Counted from the first letter of the stretch, positions 18,991 through 28,319 are shown. The stretch: DNA of 58,375 nucleotides from Okeania sp. SIO2B3 (GCF_010672525.1 NZ_JAAHGH010000014.1:26726-85100), one strand, 5' to 3'. A program made the numbers and translations. Notes: a model not told the origin generated them from the sequence alone.

Positions 18991-19158
18991 GCTTGAACTT
19001 TTGCAATACTTACATATTAGGGCTAGAGCAAAACTACAAACAAAGCGATCGCCACAACAGAAAACCTTGAAAAACTGACACAAAACTATAGTTAAAATCC
19101 TCACCACTCTCATCCTGCCAAGCACCAAAAAAAAAGCCCGGCCGATTCAAAAATCAAG

Positions 19159-19187
19159 TTGAACTTTAACAAAAAGTCAGATACAAT
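19159..19187 (+). promoter_or_regulatory. Promoter copy 3, proximal to pheS
   Basis: TTGAAC, 17-nt spacer, TACAAT; about 91 bp upstream of the pheS ATG. The leader contains a 12-codon upstream ORF (ATG at 19218, MTNYSTKKDSIY). It has no Phe codon, so a classical Phe attenuator is not supported. Confidence 0.78.
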
Positions 19188-19278
19188 AGTTACATTGGGA
19201 TTCACTCGCCCCTACGCATGACTAATTATTCAACTAAAAAAGATTCTATATACTAAAGCACAAACAAAATAACAAACC

Positions 19279-20280
19279 ATGGCAACTGAAATGACAGAAA
19301 TAGAAACCCAACTAACAGAACTACGCCAAACAGCAACAGAAGCGATCGCCACAACAGAAAACCTAGAAAAACTAGAAGAACTAAGAATTAACTACCTGGG
19401 CAAAAAAGGCCAAGTATCCAAAATCCTCGGAGGTATGGGCAAACTCAGCCCAGAAGAACGACCAAAAGTAGGAGCGATCGCCAACCAAGTCAAACAAGCC
19501 ATCCAGAGCAACCTAGACCAAAAACGGACAAACCTCAAAACAGCAGAAATAGCAGCCAAACTCCAAGCCGAAACCCTAGACGTATCAATGCCAGGAGTAT
19601 ATCGTCCCCAAGGAAAAATCCATCCCCTCAACAACCTCATAGACCGTGCCCTGGACATATTCATTGGCTTAGGCTACACCGTCGCCACGGGTCCAGAAAT
19701 GGAAACCGACTACTACAACTTTGAAGCCTTAAACACACCACCAGACCACCCTGCCAGAGATATGCAAGACACCTTCTACCTACCAGACGGTAACTTAATG
19801 CGGACCCATACCTCTTCAGTGCAGATCCGTTATATGAAAAACCACGAACCCCCCATTCGAGTCATAGCTCCCGGTCGTGTTTATCGACGGGACACAGTAG
19901 ATGCCACCCACGCAGCAGTATTCCATCAACTAGAACTATTAGCAGTAGACGAAGGACTAAGATTTTCAGACCTCAAAGGAACTATCAAAGAATTCCTCAG
20001 ACAAATGTTTGGAGACCTACCCATTCGTTTCCGTGCCAGCTATTTCCCATTCACCGAACCCTCAGCAGAAGTAGATTTGCAGTGGAATGGCAAATGGTTA
20101 GAAGTATTAGGTTGTGGAATGGTAGACCCCAATGTATTAGAAGCAGTAGGTTATGATTCGGAAAAATATACAGGTTTTGCCGCAGGTTTTGGCGTAGAAA
20201 GATTTGCCATGGTGTTGCATCAAATAGATGACATTCGGCGAGTTTATGCCAGCGACTTACGTTTTTTGCAGCAGTTTTAA
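19279..20280 (+). CDS. pheS: Phenylalanyl-tRNA synthetase alpha subunit
   Basis: A 333-residue class II synthetase alpha chain that charges tRNA-Phe as an (alpha-beta)2 tetramer with PheT. The N-terminal coiled coil (to about residue 85) is followed by the catalytic core. Visible core elements are [16 protein letters not shown], the motif 2 region [20 protein letters not shown] and motif 3 [18 protein letters not shown]. Length is normal. The ATG at 19279 is supported by the matching truncated copy at 18877. pheT is not in the window, which is normal for cyanobacteria. Three tandem promoter-leader copies lie upstream, and the nearby CRISPR array contains a spacer against tRNA-Phe, the substrate of this enzyme. 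Confidence 0.97.
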   Translation: MATEMTEIETQLTELRQTATEAIATTENLEKLEELRINYLGKKGQVSKILGGMGKLSPEERPKVGAIANQVKQAIQSNLDQKRTNLKTAEIAAKLQAETLDVSMPGVYRPQGKIHPLNNLIDRALDIFIGLGYTVATGPEMETDYYNFEALNTPPDHPARDMQDTFYLPDGNLMRTHTSSVQIRYMKNHEPPIRVIAPGRVYRRDTVDATHAAVFHQLELLAVDEGLRFSDLKGTIKEFLRQMFGDLPIRFRASYFPFTEPSAEVDLQWNGKWLEVLGCGMVDPNVLEAVGYDSEKYTGFAAGFGVERFAMVLHQIDDIRRVYASDLRFLQQF

Positions 20281-20971
20281 ATAGCTATCAGCATTTCAGC
20301 TATCAGCTTTCAGCTATTGGTAGTAGACTGACACGCCTAAAAATGTAGGTTGGGTTGTAGCTTGCACACCAAGTAGCGGTACGGCAGTGTTAGCGGAGCT
20401 TCCCGGAGGGAAACCCAAAAAAACCTTACTAATGTTGGGTTTATCCCAATGGACAAGCTGGCGCTAACGGTTCCTCAACCCAACCTACACCTAATGCAGC
20501 ATTTTAGATGAAACGGTCTAGTAACTTCAGTAGTCCAGTAGGGTGTGTTAGCGACAGCGTAACGCACCATTGAATATGTGTCAGTCCACTACTGAAATAA
20601 TGGTTGATTTTACACCTAATGCACCGGGTGCTGTGGGATGAGGTTTTAGTAATACCAATTCCTAAAAGTATTGCTATACTTGGGCAAGACTTCAGTTGTT
20701 AACTGATCGGTACAAGCAAAACCACTTTTTTGCTAATTTCAGCTAAGGTAATGTTAATTATTCTTATGTTTGCTTCTCCCTCACTCCCCCACTCCCCTAT
20801 TTCCCCTCCTGGGAGGGGTTAGGGGTGGGTCCCCTACTCAACAAAATGTAGAAAAGTTTTTGAGAAATGGTATAACGTACCTGCGTAAGTTCTATATCCT
20901 AGTATATGTTGGGTTTCGTTCCTCAACCCAACCTACTGAGTTTGAAATTACTTTTAAATTTTGACAAAAAT
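20281..20971. other. Intergenic, nested dispersed repeats
   Basis: A block at 20321-20596 is bounded by inverted TAGTAGACTGACAC and GTGTCAGTCCACTA. Inside are a GTAGGTTGGGTT...AACCCAACCTAC repeat (20345-20488) and a GGTGTGTTAGC...GTAACGCACC palindrome near 20541-20569. A family-C element follows at 20651-20873, then another AACCCAACCTAC unit at about 20907-20936. No gene is seen. Confidence 0.6.
20651..20873. mobile_element. Family-C MITE-like element, copy 1
   Basis: The left end is AATACCAATTCC and the right end GAAATGGTAT. The interior shares TGCTATACTT, ACTTCAGTTRTTAA, TTTTTGCTAATTT, AATGTTAATTATTCT and GAAAAGTTTTTGAGAA with the copy at 37117-37311. Confidence 0.75.
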
Positions 20972-21652
20972 ATGCGTCAACCAGTGGCATTGCTAACATT
21001 AATATTAATGATCGCCCTCGGTGTTCCCAAAAGAGCGATCGCTACAACCATTAAAATAGCTCAAACATCTCAAGAAACTGCTAGTTTATGTCGTCAAGTT
21101 AATGACGAACAAGGTTTAATCGTTCAAAAAAGACCAACCCCAAACTCTCCTACAGTAGGGACTGTAGATGCAAATCAACAAGTGAAATTAATAGAAGGTT
21201 ATCGCAATATTAGAGGTCCAGCGGGTCGAACTTGGGTAGAAATTACTGCTCCTATTTCCGGGTTTGTGTCTAGGGGTTTTCCAGGCAATGAAAATAATTT
21301 AATAGAATGTTCTGAAGTAGCTACAGAAACTCCAACGGAACCTTCTGGTCAAAATACTTCTGTTGATAATTTGCCTACAGAAACACCGTCTCCTACAGAG
21401 TCCACATCACAAGTAGATCGAAATTTATGTCGTCAAATTGATAGTAAAAAAGCACCACGGGGTTTAGCAGTACGGACAAATGCTACTAGACGATCCGAAT
21501 ATAAAGGAAAAGTTCCTGTTGATAGTGAGCTTACCCTTGTGGAAAATTATCGTTTAATTCCCGACCGAAATGGAGAAAAACGTAAGTGGGTAGAAATTAC
21601 TTCTCCTCTGTCTGGGTTTGTTTCTGCTGGTAATTTAGTTGAGTGTGATTAA
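20972..21652 (+). CDS. Secreted protein with two bacterial SH3 domains
   Basis: A 226-residue protein with a signal peptide (MRQPVALLTLILMIALGVP, then an AxA-like site before TTIKIAQ). It has two SH3b repeats of similar design, each opening LCRQ and ending EIT/S-P-x-SGFVS: about residues 40-115 and 150-225. A Thr/Pro/Ser-rich linker joins them. SH3b domains commonly bind cell-wall peptides, so a periplasmic or surface role is likely; no enzymatic domain is present. The start is set at the ATG at 20972 because upstream in-frame codons come from an AACCCAACCTAC repeat. Confidence 0.8.
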   Translation: MRQPVALLTLILMIALGVPKRAIATTIKIAQTSQETASLCRQVNDEQGLIVQKRPTPNSPTVGTVDANQQVKLIEGYRNIRGPAGRTWVEITAPISGFVSRGFPGNENNLIECSEVATETPTEPSGQNTSVDNLPTETPSPTESTSQVDRNLCRQIDSKKAPRGLAVRTNATRRSEYKGKVPVDSELTLVENYRLIPDRNGEKRKWVEITSPLSGFVSAGNLVECD

Positions 21653-22029
21653 GGGGGAAGTGGGGGAGTGGGGGAGTGAGGGAGTAGGGAAAGAAAGCTT
21701 CAAAGGGAAAAGGTTTTTTGATCACTAATTATCCGGACATTACATTGCACAACTTTTGAGCTTCAATATAACCCAAACTCTCTTTATTCAGAGGCAAATA
21801 CGTTAGTATTGTTAATCAACCAATCAAAAAAAATAGAAATAAATAACTGTACGAAAAACATCCATTGCTTCAGTAAAAGTCTTCAAAGATTTATGTCTTC
21901 ATTGCCTGTTGTACCAAGAGCGAAAAAAGAATGCTGAAAAATAGCGGTTCCAGTTAATTTTAGATAGTTATTTCTATCGTTTTGCCCTTTTTTTCAAAAT
22001 TAACCCCTTCTTCCTTCTTCCTTCTACCA
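21653..22029. other. Intergenic with STRR heptamers
   Basis: G-rich runs of the GGGGGAGT type at 21652-21690 follow the SH3 gene, and TTCCTTC heptamers lie at 22008-22026 before the xisI remnant. AT-rich DNA lies between. No gene is seen. Confidence 0.5.
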
Positions 22030-22365
22030 TTAATTCACTGCAAATTCTGTCAAAGGTCGCACTTCTGGCGGATGAAAACCTAATACAATTTTATTTTTAG
22101 GAATACCTGCCATAACTAAATCTAACGCAATTCCATCTTCTAATCCATCTTCGTGAATCCAGATTTTCTCATTAATAATTTCCCAGTGAACCACACAACC
22201 ATGAACTCTTTTTCCTTTTAAATATCCTACTGTTAATAATAAATAGTTTTTGTGGTCTTCACCAACAATAAACTTTCGTTCTCAGTTGCCGTAAGCATAA
22301 GGTAAATTAGCATATTCTCCCAAAATTTCAGTAATGATTTGATGATAATTATTTATGGTATCCAT
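22030..22365 (-). pseudogene. xisI: XisI-like protein, one nonsense codon
   Basis: Read from the ATG at 22365, the frame gives MDTINNYHQIITEILGEYAN, then YAYGN, a TGA at codon 28, and an uninterrupted family-like remainder (ERKFIVGEDHKNYLLLTVGY, VVHWEIINEKIWIHEDGLED, IPKNKIVLGFHPPEVRPLTE) to a TAA at 22030. The total of 111 residues is the standard XisI length. XisI was named as a controlling factor for fdxN-element excision in Anabaena; most relatives are solitary xisH-xisI pairs of unknown role. It overlaps the end of xisH by 13 nt, as expected for the pair. A TGG-to-TGA change is the simplest explanation. Confidence 0.85.
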
Positions 22366-22899
22366 TGATAAATAACCTCCTGTTTAGCATCAAAAGTTAT
22401 TAAACTCAGCCGTTGATTTTTTAATAATATTTGACCAATAGGCTCAGTAAAAAACTCCTCGAAAATACTTTATGTAATTGCTAAATATAGTAACCGCTCC
22501 GGTTCAATATCTTTTATAATATCGTAGTATAAAATATATTGACCTAATGCTTTTTCTAAGTCATTTACTCGCGATAAACTGGTAAAACTTTTAATCTCCA
22601 CAGCAATTTTTTTCAAACCCTTTTCAGCAGAAAGTAATTTGTCAGCTCCCAAATCAAAAAACAAATCTCTTTTTCCAATACTCAAAATATAGGGGTCGTT
22701 ATTCAACAATGAATAATTAATAATTAATAATTAATAATTACCTCTCCTTGAAAAGAAGAGGATTGACAAAGAGATGAAAATTTTTCTTTATTATCCCCTT
22801 AAAAGGGGAGGCTTTAAACCACAATTTTTCGGTAATCGTCCATCCATCCTTAATCAAGGCATTTTTTACTATATCGTGATAGAAGTCTTTAGCTGGCAT
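22353..22899 (-). pseudogene. xisH: XisH-like protein, split by a repeat and a nonsense codon
   Basis: From the ATG at 22899: MPAKDFYHDIVKNALIKDGW then TIT, the conserved XisH start. A family-D repeat of about 130 bp (22701-22830) interrupts the gene. Homology resumes in another frame at NDPYILSIGKRDLFFDLGAD and continues through KIAVEIKSF, the PD-(D/E)XK-like core, to YLAIT. There a TAA at about 22470-22472 replaces a sense codon before SIFEEFFTEPIGQILLKNQR and the native end QEVIYQWIP. So it has two independent lesions. XisH proteins are nuclease-fold partners of XisI. The gene cannot make the full protein. Confidence 0.87.
22701..22830 (-). mobile_element. Family-D repeat inserted in xisH
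   Basis: On the minus strand it runs from GAAAAATTGTGG, through AAAGCCTCCCC and GAGAGGTAATTATTAATT, to TTGTTGAAT. The adjacent xisH bases ATTACC match the usual repeat start TTACC, so the exact left boundary is ambiguous. It is one of at least five related copies in this window. Confidence 0.75.
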
Positions 22900-22949
22900 T
22901 CATCTTTACTCCTGAATCTTTAAACCAACTTTTTCAACTATTATAATAC

Positions 22950-23290
22950 AGTAGGTTGGATTAAGCAGTAGCGCAACCCAAAACATACAATATGATAGAG
23001 TTACATATTTTTGGGATGAATTGTAAGCTTGGAGAAAAAACAAGTTAAAAGTATTAAATATGAGATTTATCTATTTCAAAAAAGATTCATTCTTTGATTC
23101 AGCAACCCAACAAATACAATATGATTATTTGGTTTCCTTACTCAATCCAACCTACAAAGTTCCAGTTATAATACAGTAGTTTGGGTTAAGCGATATAGCT
23201 GCCGCTAGGCTCCGCCAACGCGTAACCCAACAAATACAATATTATTGTTGGGTTTCCTTCCTCAACCCAACCTACAAAGTTCCAGTTTTT
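22950..23290. repeat. AACCCAACCTAC repeat cluster
   Basis: Three partial copies of a repeat with AACCCAA, CAATATGAT or CAATATTAT, then GGTTTCCTTxCTCAA and CCAACCTAC, each flanked by CAAAGTTCCAGTT or CAGTAGGTTGG. One copy includes CCGCTAGGCTCCGCC. The same unit occurs at 20345-20488 and about 20907-20936. No gene is seen from 22900 to 23398. Confidence 0.65.
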
Positions 23291-23398
23291 TATTATAAAT
23301 ATTTAACCGAACATAATATTAGATCGACGATGATTTTATAGTGCTTATTGCTAAAAATAAAATCTCATTAATCTACAAAAAATGTAAATATTGCTGCT

Positions 23399-23914
23399 TT
23401 ATTTTTTATATTTTCTGCGTCGAGGAGTAAGTTCAGGTTTTGGAGGTTCATAAGATTTTAAAACTTTATCCCCAGTCAAAATTTCCACTTCAAATCCTAA
23501 CTCAACATAATAGTCAAAAATCCGTTTAATTGTAGCATCTCCTAATGCAAGTCCTTGACTAGCAAAATTCGGAAATTCATCAGCTAAATCCTTCAAATTT
23601 TCTGCATCCCATAACTTTGACTGCTCTGTAAATGCTGCCCAAGGAGTTTGATTATCTGCAGTTAGTTTCATCAAATTTCCTAATTCTTTAGCTATTTCAT
23701 AACGCTTACTATTTGCTTGAGCAATATGATTACCTGTTTAAATAATTGTGGCTAAAGGTAAAACAAAAATAGTCTTTGCTTTCTCCTCTTTTTCCAAGAT
23801 TTCATAGACTTTAATCTTATCCCATTTATTATCTTCAGAACCACAAGTTTCCTTTCCTGGCACACCCAAATAAACACAGAGAATTGAAGTACCAATAATT
23901 AGCACTTTTTTCAT
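23399..23914 (-). pseudogene. PIN-like nuclease partner of the ATPase, nonsense codon
   Basis: The frame starts at the ATG at 23914 (MKKVLIIGTSILCVYLGVPG) and runs 172 codons to 23399, with a single TAA at codon 59 (23738-23740) between FVLPLATII and TGNHIAQANSKRYEIAKEL. The layout resembles a PIN-domain nuclease: an early beta strand with TS, a mid-protein acidic residue expected exactly at the stop (GAA to TAA), and a late GLALGDATIKRIFD. The first catalytic Asp expected before TS is Gly8 here. It starts 5 bp after the ATPase stop, so it was the second gene of an operon. The PIN assignment is inference from motif order; that it is broken is seen directly. Confidence 0.7.
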
Positions 23915-23919
23915 ACTTT

Positions 23920-25178
23920 CTAATCTGCTTTGAGACTCTTCTCAATCAAACCCTTACTAGCAATTTTCCCTAAAGTTCCTGATGCCATTAACTTCGGTAA
24001 ATCTTCAATATCCTCTAAAGGAATTAACTGACTTTCTCCAGTTTGTTTATCTCGATAAGTCACCATCACAAAAGGAATAAATTTTGGAATTAGTTCATCT
24101 AATAAAGCAGAATTATGGGTTGTAACTAAAACATCAATTTGGCGTTGCTCGCCAATTTCTCTTAACATTTGTAATAGTAATCCAGCACGAGAAGGATGCA
24201 AACCATTATCTACTTCTTCTATAACAATTAAACTTTTTTCTGGCTGAGTTAACATAGCTGTTAAAATTGCCAAAAATCGCAAAGTTCCATCAGACATTCC
24301 ACGAGCATCAACTATCATTGGTTGTTGATTAGGATGCCAGATTTCTTCACAGTAAAGCATGGCATCGCTGCCTAGTCTTCCTACAGTTTCAGCCCAAACT
24401 TTTCGCATATCTCCTTCTGGTAATTTTGCCAGGTATTTTAATAAATATTCTTCTACTTCCGTTTTCTGTTTTTCTGGTAATGCTGCTAAAACTCCGGCAA
24501 TATTAGAACCATCTCTTTCTAACTTTTTGATAGAGGTGAATAATTCCGTATTTGAGAAGGTATAGGATTGAAAATAAAAATATTTTTGAGGATATTTGGT
24601 ACTATACTTTCGGCAAGCATCATTTGATTAACATTATCAAATTCATAGAAAGGAGTCTGTGTTTTAGAACGACCCAACCAAGGATTAGAAGTGGGATAAA
24701 GTTTTTCAATATATTCTTTCTCTTTTTTTGAAATATTCAAGTATATTTGACCATTTTTTCCAAGATTGAAGGAGATAAAAGAAAGTTGCTGAAATGAATT
24801 ACTATCTGAGAGTTTTTGACTATCAATTAATGTTAAAGATTCATCTATTACCTGTATATTAGGTTGAGTTTCTATAGTAATTTTATAAAGATAATCACCC
24901 GCTTCATCCTTCCCATCTACTAACACTTGAAAACTAAATTTTGTGTCAGGTTTTCTAACTGCCCATTCAACCCCACCTCTAATACCTGAAGTAAAGCGAT
25001 CGCCTGTTAATACTGCTTCTACTGAAGTACCTTGCATAATACTATTCAAAAAATCCAAAGCATCAACAACATTAGATTTTCCACTAGCATTAGTACCAAT
25101 TAAAACTGTTAAAGGGTCAATATATAATTCCGCATAACGGAAACTTTTCCAATTTTCTAAAGTTATTTGTTTTAGCAT
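23920..25178 (-). pseudogene. AAA_21/OLD-like ATPase, frameshifted
   Basis: The ATPase starts at MLKQITLENWKSFRYAEL (ATG 25178, preceded by GGAG). Walker A is GTNASGKSN (about residues 26-34). The first frame ends at YSPLSKS and TAG (24519). The second frame picks up at KLERDGSNIAGVLAALPEKQ and carries the signature MSDGTLRFLAIL, Walker B SLIVIEEVDNGLHPS and the H-loop VTTHNSALLDEL. Adding one base to the A5 run (24524-24528 on the plus strand) restores one frame of about 420 residues. Such SMC-like ATPases commonly pair with nucleases in defence modules. The lesion could be real or a homopolymer sequencing error. Confidence 0.85.
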
Positions 25179-26121
25179 CAGACTTCTCCGAAAAAGATAT
25201 AGATTTTTTGCGGGAGTAGGCAACAGGCAATTTCAGTTATCAGTTATCAGTACCTCTGCAATAAGGAGGCTTGACATCAGGAATAGTCTATTTTTTTTAT
25301 CCCTTTAAAAAGGGAAGCTTTAGACCAATTTTAAAAAAAATTTTACGAATAGTAAGAGGAATAAAAATATTTTACAGGATATGTCATTTGACAAAAAGGA
25401 TGATTTACCGAATAATTAATAATTCTGGTTGAAAGCCTCCCCTTTTAAGGGAAAAAAAGTGCTAGGATATTTCCTTATATTCAATTCCGTAACGGTTTTA
25501 ACCAGAGGTAATTATACATTATCCATTATTCATTATCCATTAATGAAGACCTAAAAAATGGTATTTATATCATGTCCGTTTGTATCGTTTGTGTAAACCC
25601 AAGCATGAATATATGAATATATATAGGAAATTTAAGTTTTTTCTTGCTCTTAACTTTAGCCTTCCTGCCTCCTCCCTCTTCCTTCTTCCTTCCTCCTTCT
25701 TCCTTCTTCCTTCTTCCTTGCCTTAGCTATACAATAACCATGCTACCGGACATGATATTAAGCCATTTATTCTGACTCCTGAATCCTGACTCATAATAAA
25801 TATCCTAGCTATTTGTAGCAAACATTTATTAATTAGGTTTTATCCCACAATTTTTCGGTAATATATGTTGACAAAAAAGACACAAAAAATGTTTTTTTAT
25901 GGTGAATCTTTCTTCCCAAAACTTGCTATAATTAAAAGGTTTATTGATTTTTCACCAGATGCCTATTAGACATCTCCAACAATTAAAAATAAAATCAATT
26001 ATAGGCATAAATCATCAATTATTTTCCCCTATTTTCTATTCCCTTTTTTCTGGAGATGTCTATTAGACTTTCCACCTAAAACCTAAAACCCACTACCCAC
26101 TACCTAACACCTAACACCTTT
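25179..26121. other. Intergenic repeat graveyard
   Basis: In order it contains a reversed family-D relative (about 25250-25350), a family-D copy (25404-25545), TTCCTTC heptamers (25675-25718), an isolated family-D end (about 25849-25863) and a family-A element (25967-26062). A run of CCTAACACC and CCCACTACC units then leads to the transporter stop. No gene is seen. Confidence 0.6.
25967..26062. mobile_element. Family-A MITE-like element, copy 2
   Basis: It is bounded by TAGACATCTCC and GGAGATGTCTA. The interior has CAATTAAAAATAAAATCAAT and AAATCATCAATTATT. The same family is at 38512-38616 and 57438-57542, and a left end lies at 9320. Confidence 0.85.
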
Positions 26122-27516
26122 TTATTCTTTTCTTTCTCTCAATTTCAACAAAATTTCATCATGTACTTCCCGTGTAATAGGATATAAATAAGCCAACAAT
26201 AATCCAACAATTAAAAACACAGTAGGCAACGGACCAATTGCCACCCGAATTGCCAAAAGTGCAGACTCCGGTTGAATAGGTGGAGTCTCCCCAGGAACAC
26301 TTTCAATAAACCCAGCAACATCCAAAGCTACCCCTACCAAAAACAATCCAATAGCTAACCCTACCTTCTGCAAAAAAACCATAAAAGAATAAAAAATTCC
26401 CTCCCTTCTTTGCCCAGTATTTAACTCATCCAAATCAATAACATCAGGAATCATAGACCAAGGAACTAAATAAGCAGTTGATACTCCAAAACCAGCCATT
26501 ATTGCCAATAAATACAATAAACTAACTTGTTCAGGTTGAATAAAAAATAACCCACCCTGAGCAATTATCCACAAACAAACACCCATAAAATAAACAGCTT
26601 TCTTCCCCAGTTTTTTACTAACAAAACTCCAAACAAATAACATAGTTAAAGAAGTACCTTGAACAGCGATCGCCACTTGAGGAAAAGTCGCTTCTGGTAA
26701 CCCCATCCAATTAATTACAAAATAAGGCAAAATCGAAGCCGTTAGTTGCACCCCCAACCAAGAACACAGATAAATACCAATCACAAATAAAAACGGACCG
26801 TTATTAAAAGCTACCCGAATTTGTTCAACAATAGGTAAATTAGTATTATTATCTTCCTCCTGTTTTTTACTAGCAGAAAGCGTCCGTTTACGAGTTCCAA
26901 AAAAACACCAATAAATAGGTAAAACAGAAATTACTGCACAGACAATACCCAAAACTATATATTGTTGAATAGGATTATCTGGGAAAAGAGAAAAAATTAA
27001 TTGAGCAAGAACCAAAGAAAAAATACTACCACCAATAGAAAAAGCAAATCTGAAACTATTTAAACTTGTTCGTTCATGGTAATTTTGTGTTAACTCTGGA
27101 GTTAGAGCAGCATAGGGAAGATTAACAACTGTATAAGCAATATTAAATAAAATAGCAATTATCACATAGTACCAAAATAAAAAAGACTGATTCGTACTAG
27201 GAACTATCCACTGCAAAAAAAATAAAATCCCAAAAGGAATAGCACCAAAAACCATCCAAGGATAACGTCTACCCCAAGGATGAACAGTGCGATCGCTCAT
27301 CACTCCAATTATCGGGTCATTAATAGCATCAGAAATTTTACCAATCATCAAAATACTACCCGCAATACCAGCAGGTAAACCAGCAACATTAGTAAAGAAA
27401 AATAATAAGAAAAATACCTGGATATTAACACACATTGCTGGACCTAGATCGCCAGCACCATAAGCTAATTTAGTCCAGAAGTTAAGTTTTTCAGTTTGAG
27501 GGGAAAAGTTATTCAT
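26122..27516 (-). CDS. GPH-family sugar/cation symporter (MFS)
   Basis: A 464-residue transporter with 12 predicted spans. The glycoside-pentoside-hexuronide (MelB-like) signature is clear: LAYGAGDLGPAM at the start, then ISDAINDPIIGVMSDRT, HPWGRRYPWMVFGAIPFGIL and VNLPYAALTPELTQNYHERT. The second half opens after a hydrophilic loop (GTRKRTLSASKKQEEDNN). It should move a sugar or related solute across the plasma membrane with a cation; the solute is unknown. The ATG at 27516 fits. It is monocistronic, flanked by repeats on both sides. Confidence 0.9.
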   Translation of the reverse strand: MNNFSPQTEKLNFWTKLAYGAGDLGPAMCVNIQVFFLLFFFTNVAGLPAGIAGSILMIGKISDAINDPIIGVMSDRTVHPWGRRYPWMVFGAIPFGILFFLQWIVPSTNQSFLFWYYVIIAILFNIAYTVVNLPYAALTPELTQNYHERTSLNSFRFAFSIGGSIFSLVLAQLIFSLFPDNPIQQYIVLGIVCAVISVLPIYWCFFGTRKRTLSASKKQEEDNNTNLPIVEQIRVAFNNGPFLFVIGIYLCSWLGVQLTASILPYFVINWMGLPEATFPQVAIAVQGTSLTMLFVWSFVSKKLGKKAVYFMGVCLWIIAQGGLFFIQPEQVSLLYLLAIMAGFGVSTAYLVPWSMIPDVIDLDELNTGQRREGIFYSFMVFLQKVGLAIGLFLVGVALDVAGFIESVPGETPPIQPESALLAIRVAIGPLPTVFLIVGLLLAYLYPITREVHDEILLKLRERKE

Positions 27517-27550
27517 AAGATATCTCCAAAAAATAGGGAGTAGAAAGTTT

Positions 27551-27750
27551 TAATTAGGGTTTGCTGAAAAAGTCTTTTTTAAGGAGTAGGGGAGCGGGGG
27601 AGTAGGGGAGAATTTTTTTGCCCAACTATGCGCTAAAAGTGCTAACTTTTTGAGAATGAAGAGCTGAAAACCATGTACTTTTTCAATACCTAAAAAGACT
27701 AAAACCTTTATATGGTAATTATTTTAGATTTAATCAGCAAACCCTAATTA
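27551..27750. mobile_element. Family-B MITE-like element, copy 3
   Basis: The ends are TAATTAGGGTTTGCTGAAAA and TTTAATCAGCAAACCCTAAT. The interior has GCCCAACTATGCGC and TGCTAACTTTTTGAG, shared with 44518-44800 and in part with 42029-42342. At 200 bp it is the most compact intact copy. Confidence 0.85.
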
Positions 27751-27808
27751 ACATACAGCAAATTCCAAGTATATGAAGTACAGATATTAATAATTAAATC
27801 CTATCAGT

Positions 27809-27825
27809 GCGAGCATCTTGCTCGC
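27809..27825. repeat. GCGAGCA-TCT-TGCTCGC hairpin
   Basis: A perfect 7-bp stem with a 3-nt loop, of the dispersed cyanobacterial type. It is isolated in the intergenic region. Confidence 0.6.
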
Positions 27826-27907
27826 GTAGGTGTAACTCATCAAAGTGGAATACGCTGTAAAATACAGATATTTTGGCTTATAGCGGTTTCCATTTGGGTA
27901 GACCACA

Positions 27908-27935
27908 GTAGGGACGTTCCATGGAACATACCTAC
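27908..27935. repeat. GTAGGGACGTT palindromic repeat, copy 2
   Basis: GTAGGGACGTTCCATGGAAC followed by ATACCTAC. It is slightly decayed on the right arm compared with 55531-55558. Confidence 0.65.
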
Positions 27936-28060
27936 AAGGTTTGATGTGTGAAGATATGGTTAATCAATTTGAAAACCGCTGTAAAAGCAGAGGGCACAAG
28001 TTTTGTAGTTTACCTTTGTGAAAACCTTTATAAAGACTCAAAACTTAGGTTTAATATAAT

Positions 28061-28152
28061 AGGACCTACGCACGAGATACAAAAAAGTAGTATTTGAGAT
28101 TGTTTCCCTGTCGGTCGCTTCGGACGGAAATACGTTCTACTGCATAAGTCCT
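28061..28152. mobile_element. 92-bp MITE with AGGACYTAYGCA ends
   Basis: The termini are AGGACCTACGCA and TGCATAAGTCCT, inverted with 10 of 12 matches, and sit between TAATAAT-like flanks. A solitary TTAGGACTTACGCA at about 7014-7027 looks like another end of the same family. There is no coding capacity. Confidence 0.7.
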
Positions 28153-28319
28153 AATAATAGATATCTCCAGAAAATAGGGAATAAGGAACAGGAAGAAATG
28201 TTTGAATATTTATGGATAAGAACTTGAGTAAAAGCACTAATACCAAAACGTTTTCAAATTCAGCTATAACCCTTCTGCCTTCTGCCTTCTTCCTTCTTCC
28301 TTCTTCCTTCTTCCTTACT

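Larger units (their letters stand above)
18512..19345 (+). repeat. Triplicated pheS promoter-leader region
   Basis: Three direct copies begin at CATCCTG (18512, 18709, 19111). Each contains a C/G-rich element with CCGACTCAAAAAT (CCGATTC in the third), the same promoter and a 5' UTR. Copies 2 and 3 reach a start codon exactly 168 bp after CATCCTG. In copy 1 the corresponding ATG is ATA. A decayed fourth promoter trace (TTGAACTTTTGCAATACTTA) is at 18993-19012 and a second pheS scrap at 19043-19075. Confidence 0.88.

Noticed and set aside
18684-19070. 128-codon ORF in the pheS leader
   Set aside because: It reads through the duplicated leader and is out of frame with the pheS fragment; low-complexity product. 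Only the leader uORF start is repeated, as a duplication by-product.
19218-19256. Leader peptide attenuator upstream of pheS
   Set aside because: The 12-codon uORF has no Phe codon and no convincing terminator/antiterminator pair was found.
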